This document shows, one piece after another, positions 57,200 to 64,000 of a stretch of DNA of 64,000 nt. Origin of the DNA: Actinophytocola algeriensis (GTDB lineage Bacteria; Actinomycetota; Actinomycetes; Mycobacteriales; Pseudonocardiaceae); NCBI RefSeq assembly GCF_014203735.1, contig NZ_JACHJQ010000005.1, forward strand, positions 718,869 through 782,868. Direction: 5' to 3'. Under the pieces are notes generated by a model that saw only the letters and a list, made by a program, of their open reading frames with translations, was not told the origin of the DNA and made no database searches. Positions within the stretch are counted from its first letter, which is position 1; each line of letters opens with the position of its first letter. The position numbers were made by a program, and so were the translations under genes.

Positions 57200-58726
57200 T
57201 CACCAGGTGTCGCAGGACTTGAGTGTCCGTTCCTGAAAACCCTTGTCCAGCATGGCTTTCGCGTCCGGTGGCGCGTCCACAGAGGTCAGCCGGTCGCTGA
57301 TCTCACCGGTGATGTTCGCGTCGACCGCGCCCCGGTTCGCCATCGCACCACTCGCGATGCCCGCCATGCAGGTGGCCTGTTGCGCGAGCTTGGCCTCGGC
57401 GTCGTCGGTGGTGGCGGCCAGTTCGGACAGCCCGGTCGCGAACTGGAGCGCGCGGGCGTACTCGCGGAGGAGCACCCCGAAGTAGCGGCCGGGGTAGCGG
57501 CCGTTCTGCTCGGTGTCGCGCAGGTGCGCGGGTGTCATGTAGACGGTCCCGTCGCACTGGGTCGATGGGCGGTCCGGCGTGATCTCCCCGCACGACCGGG
57601 TCTGCACGGGACCGGTGACGGTGACGACCTCGATGGTGGCTCGCAGCCCGGCCTCGTCGAGCACCCCGCGCCAGGCGCTGTCGGCACAGGTCTTGGCGGC
57701 GGCGTAGAAGGCGGCCTGCCGGTCGTCGGCCAGGTCGAACCGGGGGAGGGCGCAGGTCGCGTCGGCCATCCGGGCGGTGGACGTCGAGAGCGGGTGGTCG
57801 GCCGGGCTTTCCTGTGGCTGCTCGGTCGGCGCGGAGGTCGGTGGCGCGCTACCGGTGATGTCGGGGATGGCCTGGGTGGGTTTGGCCGTACCCGCGACCT
57901 CCCGGGTCGGCCGCACGACGGTGGCGAGCGCCGCGGCCGCGATCAACGCGACGACGAGGACCACGGCCGCGCCGAGCGCGATGTAGTAGGCCGGGCGGCG
58001 GGCCGGTGGCGGGGGCTCGGGGGTGTCGGGACGCCAGACGAGGTCGGTGGGCGGGGGTGGGAGCAGCTCGTCGAGGGGCCAGCTCGCCACCGTGGGCCCG
58101 GTGGTGGTGGGCGACTCGTCGACGACGGCCATGGTCGGGCCGTCGGGGGCGGCCTCGGGGAGGGTGGTCTCGTCGACCGGGGTGGCGACCGACTGGTCGT
58201 CGGGCCAGACCGGGCGCGACACGGCGAGAGTGACGTCGTCCGCCGAGGCGTCGGACCGGTTCGCGACCGGTGCGGGCTCGGCGACCGTGACTTCGGCGAC
58301 TGTGGCATCGGCGACTGTGAGGTCGGCGGGCGGGGGTTGGTCGGGCCAGGGCACGGTCGGCCCGGGCTCGTCGCGCGGAGCGGCGGGCGGGTCGCTCGAC
58401 CACGTCGAGGGCGGTGGAGTGGGAGCGGCGGCAGCCACCGGAGTGGCGCCATCTTGGGCGCTGGGCCAGGGCCTGGGGTCGGCGATGGTGGCCTCGTCTC
58501 GCGGAGCGGGCTCCGCGAGCGTGGCGTCATCCGCCGGGGTGGTCGCCTGACCGTCGGGCCGGGACGGGGGTGGAGCCGGGTCGGCAAGCGTGGGTTCGTC
58601 CGGCGGGGTGGCGGGGAGAGTGGGCTCTTCCGGGGCGGGGCCGTGGAGGTGGCCGGTCGACGGGCCCATCACCGTGGGGCCGTCGATGGGTGGCCGGTGT
58701 GGCTGCCCGTCCTGTTCGTCAGTCAT
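57200..58726 (-). CDS. Membrane-anchored YpfJ-like protein with degenerate metallopeptidase motif
   Basis: A 508-residue protein. Residues 1-245 are disordered and acidic, with many short repeats of the type D(E/D)xT(L/I/V)A(D/E)P. One membrane helix (about 247-270) follows, then a Pro/Thr linker and a C-terminal domain (about 315-508). That domain resembles neutral zinc metallopeptidases of the YpfJ group, including CDGTVYMTPAHL and paired cysteines. The zinc motif HExxH is replaced by REYAR (421-425), so catalysis is not expected. ATG at 58726 with GAGGCGAGG upstream. The repeated threonines may be kinase or FHA-related sites; this is inference. Confidence 0.75.
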   Translation of the reverse strand: MTDEQDGQPHRPPIDGPTVMGPSTGHLHGPAPEEPTLPATPPDEPTLADPAPPPSRPDGQATTPADDATLAEPAPRDEATIADPRPWPSAQDGATPVAAAAPTPPPSTWSSDPPAAPRDEPGPTVPWPDQPPPADLTVADATVAEVTVAEPAPVANRSDASADDVTLAVSRPVWPDDQSVATPVDETTLPEAAPDGPTMAVVDESPTTTGPTVASWPLDELLPPPPTDLVWRPDTPEPPPPARRPAYYIALGAAVVLVVALIAAAALATVVRPTREVAGTAKPTQAIPDITGSAPPTSAPTEQPQESPADHPLSTSTARMADATCALPRFDLADDRQAAFYAAAKTCADSAWRGVLDEAGLRATIEVVTVTGPVQTRSCGEITPDRPSTQCDGTVYMTPAHLRDTEQNGRYPGRYFGVLLREYARALQFATGLSELAATTDDAEAKLAQQATCMAGIASGAMANRGAVDANITGEISDRLTSVDAPPDAKAMLDKGFQERTLKSCDTW

Positions 58727-58843
58727 CCTCGCCTCGTTCTGCGGACCGTAGTGCAGCGTAGCGTCCTGGCTCCCTCCTGCGAGTGATCTCCGCCGGTCGT
58801 GTGGGGGAGGGCCGGCGCGGGCCGGTCTGCCAGGATCGTCACC

Positions 58844-60097
58844 GTGACGGCTGTTCTCGACGTGGTGCTTGGCCCGGTGGTCCGCCCGTCGACCTACCGG
58901 CGATGGGTGTTCCTGATCCTGGGCGGTGCCGTGCTGGTGCCGTTCATGCTGATCGTGGGCATGGTGTTGCCCTCGCTGATGCCGGCCGCCTTCCAGGACC
59001 AGACCCTGCTGGTCGTCGCGTTGTCGCTGGTGCTGGTCGTCGGGGTCATGGTGCTCATGTCGCTCATCCCCGCCGTGCGGGTCATCGAGGGGACCGCCGC
59101 CCTGGAGCTGCTCGGTGACGGCGTGCCCGAGCAGGCCACCCGGGTCTCCCTGTCGTGGACGTCGCGAGCGCGGTTCGCGGGCTGGTTCGTCATCCACCTG
59201 CTGGTCGGCGGGGTGCTCTCGGTCCTCACCCTCACCGTGCCGCCGGCCGTGGTCCTCACGTTCTTCGCGCCGTTCCTCGGGCAGGTCGACATCCTCGGCC
59301 TGGCCATCGGGACACCGCGCGGGTGGGCGGGGGTCTGGGTGCCGCTCGCCGGGCTGGCCGCGTTGCTCGTGCTCGTCCACCTCGTCGTCGGGGCGGCCGT
59401 GCTCGCCACCCGTGCCGCGCCCTTCCTGCTCGGGCCCACCGCCGCCGAGCGGCTCGCCGAGCTGGAGCAGCGCACCGAGCAGCTGGCCGAACGCAACCGG
59501 CTCGCGCGCGAGCTGCACGACTCGGTCGGGCACGCGCTGTCCGTCGTCACCATCCAGGCCAGCGCCGCGGGCCGGGTCCTCGACAGCGACCCCGAGTTCG
59601 CGCGCACCGCCCTGTCGGCCATCGAGGAGTCGGCCCGCGCGGCGCTCGCCGACCTCGACCACGTGCTCGGGCTGCTGCGCGAGGGCCAGTCCGCCGCGCG
59701 TCCGCAGTGGACGCTCGCGAACCTGCCGAACCTCCTGGAACAGACCAGGATCGCCGGTGTCACCGTCGAGTCCACCGTGGAGGGATCACTCGACGGGGTG
59801 CCGCCCGCGGTGTCCCGCGAGGCGTACCGGATCGTCCAGGAGGGACTCACGAACGTCCTGCGGCACGCGGGCAAGGTGCCCGTCGAGCTGCGGCTCTCCG
59901 CCGCCGACGACCGGCTCGAGCTCGACCTCTCCAACCCCATCCACGAACACGGGACCAAGCCGAGGGCGGGTGGCGGGCACGGCCTGTCCGGCATGCGCGA
60001 CCGCGTGCGGGTCCTGCGTGGACAGATGACCGCCGGGCCCGATCAGGGGCGCTGGCTCGTGCAGGTAAGAATTCCACTGAGGACGGTGCGCGAATGA
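58844..60097 (+). CDS. Sensor histidine kinase, NarL-type two-component system
   Basis: A 417-residue membrane kinase with about six helices in the first 185 residues and no large sensor domain. The HisKA_3 helix has the phosphoacceptor in LARELHDSVGHALSV. The HATPase domain has N-box EGLTNVLRHAG and G-box GGGHGLSGMRDRV. GTG at 58844 preferred. The TGA overlaps the response-regulator ATG, so the pair is coupled. Confidence 0.93.
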   Translation: MTAVLDVVLGPVVRPSTYRRWVFLILGGAVLVPFMLIVGMVLPSLMPAAFQDQTLLVVALSLVLVVGVMVLMSLIPAVRVIEGTAALELLGDGVPEQATRVSLSWTSRARFAGWFVIHLLVGGVLSVLTLTVPPAVVLTFFAPFLGQVDILGLAIGTPRGWAGVWVPLAGLAALLVLVHLVVGAAVLATRAAPFLLGPTAAERLAELEQRTEQLAERNRLARELHDSVGHALSVVTIQASAAGRVLDSDPEFARTALSAIEESARAALADLDHVLGLLREGQSAARPQWTLANLPNLLEQTRIAGVTVESTVEGSLDGVPPAVSREAYRIVQEGLTNVLRHAGKVPVELRLSAADDRLELDLSNPIHEHGTKPRAGGGHGLSGMRDRVRVLRGQMTAGPDQGRWLVQVRIPLRTVRE

Positions 60098-60750
60098 CGG
60101 ACGGCAAGACGACGGTGATGCTCGTCGACGACGAGGAGCTCATCCGGGCCGGACTGCGGGCGATCATCAACGCGGAACCCGACCTGACCGTCGTCGGCGA
60201 GGCGGGGGACGGTGCCGAGGTCCTGCCGCTGGTGGTGAAGCTGCGCCCGGACGTCGTGCTGATGGACGTGCGCATGCCCGCCGTCGACGGCATCCAGGCC
60301 AGCAAGCACATCCTCGAGACCGTGACCGAACCGCCGAAGATCCTCGTCGTCACGACGTTCGAGAACGACGACTACGTCTACGACGCGCTCCGCGCCGGTG
60401 CCAGCGGGTTCCTGCTCAAGCGGACCCGGCCCGAGGACATCGTGCGTGCCATCCGGATGGTCGTCAGCGGGGAGTCGCTGCTGTTCCCGTCCGCGATCCG
60501 GGCGCTCGCCGCGGCGCACGGCGGCGGGCGGGCGAAAGGGCTGTCGCACACCGGGCTCACCGACCGCGAGGCCGAGGTGCTGCGCCTGATGGCGACCGGG
60601 CTGTCCAACGTGGAGATCTCGGAGCGGCTGTTCGTCAGCGTGCAGACCGTGAAGACGCACGTGGGGAACGTGCTCGCGAAACTGGGTGCGCGCGACCGCA
60701 CCCAGGCGGTGATCCTCGCCTACGAGACCGGGTTCGTCACGCCTGGCTGA
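60094..60750 (+). CDS. NarL/FixJ-family response regulator
   Basis: A 218-residue regulator. The receiver domain has the acidic pair VDDEE, the phosphorylated Asp58 in LMDVRMP and the Lys in LLKRTRP. The C-terminal LuxR-type helix-turn-helix covers LTDREAEVLRLMATGLSNVEISERLFVS. Partner of the kinase directly upstream. Its 3' end overlaps the convergent MerR gene by 14 nt. Target genes are unknown. Confidence 0.94.
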   Translation: MTDGKTTVMLVDDEELIRAGLRAIINAEPDLTVVGEAGDGAEVLPLVVKLRPDVVLMDVRMPAVDGIQASKHILETVTEPPKILVVTTFENDDYVYDALRAGASGFLLKRTRPEDIVRAIRMVVSGESLLFPSAIRALAAAHGGGRAKGLSHTGLTDREAEVLRLMATGLSNVEISERLFVSVQTVKTHVGNVLAKLGARDRTQAVILAYETGFVTPG

Positions 60751-61126
60751 CGGTTTCCGTCCGCGCGTCCAGCTCCCGCTGGTAGTAGCCGATCTTCGCG
60801 CGGATGTGTTCCTGCTCCACCCGCAGGTGCGCGATCTTCTCGTCGATGTCCCGGTCGTGCTCGCGCAGCACCTCGAGCCGCTCCGCGACGGTCTCGTCCC
60901 CGCCGCGCGCCAGCTCGGCGTACCGCACCATCCGCTGGATCGGCATGCCCGTGTCGCGCAGGCAGCGCAGGATCCGCAGCCACGCCACGTCCCCCTCGGT
61001 GAACACCCGCTGTCCGCCCGAGTTGCGCGCGATGTCGTCGAGCAGGCCGATCCGCTCGTAGTAGCGCAGGGTGTCAAGGCTGAACCCGGTCTGCTCGGCG
61101 ACCTGACCCGGTGAGTAGCGCTGCAT
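60737..61126 (-). CDS. MerR-family transcriptional regulator
   Basis: A 129-residue protein with the MerR winged helix (YSPGQVAEQTGFSLDTLRYYERIGLL and RVFTEGDVAWL) and a C-terminal dimerisation coil. No metal-binding cysteines are present, so the inducer is not a metal of the classical type; the subgroup resembles regulators of small-molecule or redox responses. It overlaps the response-regulator gene end and lies 10 nt downstream of the EAL-CBS-GGDEF gene start region on the same strand. Confidence 0.88.
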   Translation of the reverse strand: MQRYSPGQVAEQTGFSLDTLRYYERIGLLDDIARNSGGQRVFTEGDVAWLRILRCLRDTGMPIQRMVRYAELARGGDETVAERLEVLREHDRDIDEKIAHLRVEQEHIRAKIGYYQRELDARTETVSQA

Positions 61127-61136
61127 GGGGTCGATC

Positions 61137-62795
61137 CTAGGCGCCGACGGCGTGATCGCGACCGCGAAGCACGTCGACGCGGTCGGAGCCGGGCCGTCCG
61201 AGCACCCAGCTCGACCTCGGCACCGCCTTCGCCCGCTGCTTGAGCGGCGCCAGCAGCCGCGACGCGTCCCGGTGGGACCCGACCGAGCCGACCGCGCACA
61301 CCAGCGACGCGAGCGACACGGTCACCGTCGTGTCGTCCACCCGCCACGCGCGGTCCACGACCTCGGTGGCGAGCGTGCCGACCTCGTCGACGTCGGTGAC
61401 CACGAGGAAGTCGTCGCCGCCGACGTGCGCGACCCGGGTGCCAGCCAGCCTCGCGGCCAGGTCCGACAGCGCGCGGCCCAGCGCGCGGATCAGGTCGTCG
61501 CCCGCCGCGAACCCCTTCGTGTCGTTGACGGTCTTGAACCTGTCCACGTCGAGCCAGCTCACGACGAACATCTCCGCGCGTTCGATGCGCCGGTCGAGCT
61601 CGCGGGTCACCTCGCCGGTGCCGGGCAGTCGCGTGAGCGGGTTGAGGGCGACCGCCTGCTCGACCTTCGCCTCCGCGACCCCGCGCATCACCTCGGTGAG
61701 CCGGACGATCCCGGCGCACCGCCCGACCGGGTCGACCACGACCACGTCGTCGCCGGCGCGGGAACCCTCGGTCTCGCCTGCCGCCTCCAGCAGCTGGATG
61801 CTCGAGGCGTCCGCGCGGATGGTGCGCGGCGCGTCCGCGTGCCGGGCCGCGGGCCTGCTCGCGTGCAGCGCGTGTCCGTACGGTCCGGTGACGGCGAGCA
61901 GGAACCGGTTGCGGGACAGCGTCCACCTCGGCCGGCCCCCGGAGTCGATCAGCACCACACCGCTGACCTCGGGCGAGTCGACGAACACCTGCCGGACCTC
62001 CTCGGAGGTCGCCGACTCGGGCAGCGTCACCGCCGGGTGGACCAGGTCGGCGACCAGCGGTCCGCCGGGACCGACCGGCAGCCCGTCCAGCCGGGTGACC
62101 TCCGGGGTCACGTAGGCCGGTGTGCCGTGCTGTGCCGCCGCCATCAGGTTCCCCTGCGCCACCGGCACACCCAGCCTGCTGAGCACGGCGAGCTGGTCCT
62201 CCGACTCGACCCCGACCGCGGCGAGCCGGATGCCGGTGCGGCTCGCGAGGTGGCCGAGCGCCTCGATCAGCGCCACCACGGCCGGGTTGTCCGGTACGCC
62301 CGCCAGGAGGTACGCGTCGAGCTTCACCATGTCCGGCAGCGCGTCCGCGACGATCGACAGCGGCAGGTCGCCGTCGCCCGCGCCGTCGAACGCGACGCGA
62401 AAACCCTGCTGCCGCAACGCCTTCAGCCCGTCGAGCAGCGCATCGCGGGACAGGCCGCCGAACGGCGGGGTGACCTCGACGGTCACGTCGGCCGGCTGGC
62501 GCCCGGTGGCGCGCAGCGCGGGGAGCAGCGGGTCGAGCAGCTCGTCCGGCCGGGTCGCGGTCTTCGCGAGGACGTTCACGTGCAGCGGCACCTCGGCCGT
62601 GGTCGCCGCCCGGACCGCCCCGGCCGCGAGTGCGGCGTCGACCTCGACGAGCCGGTCCGCACGGGCGGCGTCGCGCAGCACGTCGTGCACGGTGCCGTGC
62701 TCCGGGCGGGCCAGGGCTTCGAGTGCGAGCAACCGTCCCGTGCGTGTCGACAGCATGGGCTGGAAGGCGTAGGAAACTCCCGGCACGGGGGCCAC
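61137..62795 (-). CDS. EAL-CBS-GGDEF cyclic-di-GMP-type protein with degenerate motifs
   Basis: A 552-residue cytosolic protein. Residues 1-235 are an EAL domain: the EAL triplet is kept at 26-28, but the usual DDFGTG loop reads DGAGDG (137-142) and the loop-6 acidic residues are partly lost. Residues about 245-375 form two CBS-like ligand-binding units. Residues about 383-540 are a GGDEF domain with the NPLTRLPG and WLDVDRFK motifs kept but the signature as GGDDF (459-463). One or both enzyme halves may be inactive and act as a sensor. MerR follows on the same strand. Confidence 0.85.
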   Translation of the reverse strand: MAPVPGVSYAFQPMLSTRTGRLLALEALARPEHGTVHDVLRDAARADRLVEVDAALAAGAVRAATTAEVPLHVNVLAKTATRPDELLDPLLPALRATGRQPADVTVEVTPPFGGLSRDALLDGLKALRQQGFRVAFDGAGDGDLPLSIVADALPDMVKLDAYLLAGVPDNPAVVALIEALGHLASRTGIRLAAVGVESEDQLAVLSRLGVPVAQGNLMAAAQHGTPAYVTPEVTRLDGLPVGPGGPLVADLVHPAVTLPESATSEEVRQVFVDSPEVSGVVLIDSGGRPRWTLSRNRFLLAVTGPYGHALHASRPAARHADAPRTIRADASSIQLLEAAGETEGSRAGDDVVVVDPVGRCAGIVRLTEVMRGVAEAKVEQAVALNPLTRLPGTGEVTRELDRRIERAEMFVVSWLDVDRFKTVNDTKGFAAGDDLIRALGRALSDLAARLAGTRVAHVGGDDFLVVTDVDEVGTLATEVVDRAWRVDDTTVTVSLASLVCAVGSVGSHRDASRLLAPLKQRAKAVPRSSWVLGRPGSDRVDVLRGRDHAVGA

Positions 62796-62906
62796 GGCCC
62801 CATCCTCGTCATCCGGCCCGGCTTGGTCAGCTCATGTCACCCAGTGTTCATGTCGGTGGGTGCCACATCACCGGATCGGTGGAACCGGAGGCGATCCGAG
62901 TGCCCG

Positions 62907-63227
62907 CTACCTCGCCAACCAGCGCGCGTACTGCTGCCGGTCCGCTTTCACCACCTTCGCACGGTCGGTCACCGAGAGTGAGAACCAGTCCGGTCTCAGC
63001 TGCTGCGGCGACTCGGCCCACATGAGCACGTCGCGGTGGTCCTGGCACGCGGTATCGACGTAGTGCAGGGGTGAGTCGCGGCGGTCCTCGTCGCAGAGCT
63101 TCAGGATCGCGAGGTGGACCCGCAACCGCTCCGGCCCGGCGTAGCCGTCGAGCTGGCGCTGGATGTCGGCGGGGTCCGCGTCGGGGAAGACTTGCCCGAT
63201 CTTGGTCAGGAGCTTGGCAGGTGTCAT
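62907..63227 (-). CDS. Small protein of unknown function
   Basis: A 106-residue charged, mostly helical protein with no recognised family. Segments such as HYVDTACQDHRDVLMWAE and VTDRAKVVKADRQQYARWLAR are seen. ATG at 63227 overlaps the stop of the lycopene cyclase gene (ATGA), so it is translated after it. The pairing may mean a role near carotenoid synthesis, but this is only positional. Confidence 0.6.
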   Translation of the reverse strand: MTPAKLLTKIGQVFPDADPADIQRQLDGYAGPERLRVHLAILKLCDEDRRDSPLHYVDTACQDHRDVLMWAESPQQLRPDWFSLSVTDRAKVVKADRQQYARWLAR

Positions 63228-64000
63228 GGCTTGATCATCTTCCGGCGGAGGTGAGCTGGGGCGACGCGGAACAGCGCGGCCATGGCGGCGGCCGTCCCAG
63301 CCGGATCCGTGCGCCCGGACAGGTAGGCGCGCTGGTGGCGGGTGGGCAGCGCGAAGAACAGGTCGAAGAACTCCTCGTGCTCGGCGGGGGAGAGGCTCAG
63401 CAGGGTCGCCAGGCCACGCAGCCGCAACCGGTACACGAGGCGCGCCCGCCACGGCCAGATGACACGCCGCACCGCCCGCTGACCTCGCTCGATCGTGTCG
63501 GCGACCGCGGGCGCGAGCAGGAACGTGTCCGCGACCGAGAACCCGGTGGCCGGGTGGACGAGCCCGGCGGCGGCACCGAACGGGATCGCGCCCCGCGCCC
63601 ACACGGACGGCGGTGGGACGTCGACGGGGAACCGGACCCGCTCGACCGGCCCGCTCACCGCGCCCACCCGCGCGTGGAGGCGGTCCCGCAGCTCCGCGAA
63701 CCCGAGACCGGGGTCGCGGGCCAGGCTCGTCTCCTCCAGCAGCACCTGCCCGTCGGGCAGCGGGATCGCGTAGAGGAACGTGGCCGGGCCGTCGGCGGGC
63801 TGCCGCCAGTCCATGAAGACGGCGTCGTGCGGTCCGGGGACGACCACCCCGTACGCGGTCTGCTCCACACCCCCGCGCCGCGCACCGGTCGCGTCGAACA
63901 CCACGCCGTGGCGCACCTCGCCGGTGGTGAGGGTCGCCGACGTGGCGGTCAGCGCGGTCGCGCGGGCCCGCACCACCTCGATGCCGGGATGCGCGCACGC
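63224..64000 (-). CDS. Lycopene cyclase (flavoprotein CrtL/CrtY type), 5' part beyond the window
   Basis: About 259 residues of the C-terminal part of a FAD-dependent lycopene cyclase-family protein. Typical segments: the AYGVVVPGPHDAVFMDWR and PTFLYAIPLPDG-like strand pair, LLEETSLARDPG, and the PFGAAAGLVHPATGFSVADT loop near the flavin. The frame is open to the window edge, so the N-terminal FAD-binding loop lies outside. It would convert lycopene ends to beta-ionone rings. Coupled to the small gene at 62907-63227. Confidence 0.88.
   Translation of the reverse strand, partial: ACAHPGIEVVRARATALTATSATLTTGEVRHGVVFDATGARRGGVEQTAYGVVVPGPHDAVFMDWRQPADGPATFLYAIPLPDGQVLLEETSLARDPGLGFAELRDRLHARVGAVSGPVERVRFPVDVPPPSVWARGAIPFGAAAGLVHPATGFSVADTFLLAPAVADTIERGQRAVRRVIWPWRARLVYRLRLRGLATLLSLSPAEHEEFFDLFFALPTRHQRAYLSGRTDPAGTAAAMAALFRVAPAHLRRKMIKP

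Noticed and set aside
58727-59662. N-terminal extension of the YpfJ-like protein on the minus strand
   Set aside because: The frame stays open but overlaps the divergent kinase gene and lacks protein features; a good ribosome site supports the ATG at 58726.
62907-64000. A carotenoid biosynthetic cluster
   Set aside because: Only a partial lycopene cyclase and one small unknown gene are in the window; other crt genes cannot be seen.

Overview
The window is about 70% GC, uses many GTG starts, and is packed with translationally coupled genes. Its gene order follows the Mycobacterium tuberculosis chromosome from Rv1408 (rpe) to Rv1466 (sufT): rpe, riboflavin genes, uvrC-rapZ-yvcK-whiA, gap-pgk-tpiA-secG, pgl-opcA-zwf-tal-tkt, ctaB, qor, ctaA, an ABC exporter, mptB and the suf operon. 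No mycolate genes are seen. The secreted enzymes, rbpA next to secG, and pgi inside the pentose-phosphate operon suggest a filamentous actinomycete of the order Pseudonocardiales (Lentzea/Saccharothrix-like). That placement is inference.

Layout. 1-5.5 kb: rpe and the riboflavin genes ribE-ribBA-(two inserted secreted-protein genes)-ribH, then a small PH-like membrane protein. 5.7-11.2 kb: mostly exported proteins (alpha-lytic-type protease, Rieske lipoprotein, SGNH hydrolase) and an aldo/keto reductase divergent from an AraC regulator. 11.2-16.1 kb: uvrC-rapZ-yvcK-whiA, overlapping or closely spaced. 16.3-22.6 kb: an M23 cell-wall peptidase, gap-pgk-tpiA, a GH64 glucanase, secG and rbpA, separated by strong hairpin terminators. 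22.7-26.7 kb: an accessory stretch with an orphan histidine kinase, a four-helix membrane protein, a STAS protein, two DUF2795-like paralogues and an F420-type oxidoreductase. 26.8-35.1 kb: the minus-strand operon tkt-tal-pgi-zwf-(repeat ORF)-opcA-pgl, nearly all joined by 4-nt overlaps. 35.3-38.8 kb: ctaB, an alpha/beta hydrolase, ArsR with an SRPBCC-VOC fusion, and a PPOX protein. 38.8-41.3 kb: a three-gene cassette of unknown function (two-helix membrane protein, cupin-like protein, HD hydrolase). 41.5-50.1 kb: FKBP lipoprotein, qor, desaturase, ctaA, LLM oxidoreductase, CadD-like transporter, ABC exporter and mptB. 50.2-56.8 kb: sufR-sufB-sufD-ferredoxin-sufC-sufS-sufU-sufT. 56.9-64 kb: a methyltransferase remnant, a protein with a degenerate metallopeptidase domain, a two-component pair, MerR, an EAL-CBS-GGDEF protein and the 3' part of a lycopene cyclase gene.

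Glycolysis and the oxidative and non-oxidative pentose-phosphate steps are encoded together. Heme O and heme A synthases flank the accessory genes between ctaB and ctaA, and the complete SUF system carries its own repressor. The most unusual sequence is a run of six 30-bp repeats forming a 72-codon ORF that joins the zwf stop to the opcA start through two 4-nt overlaps. Related short motifs recur in the 3' end of sufR, in the ABC-exporter gene junction and after ribH. The least understood genes are the cassette at 38.8-41.3 kb.
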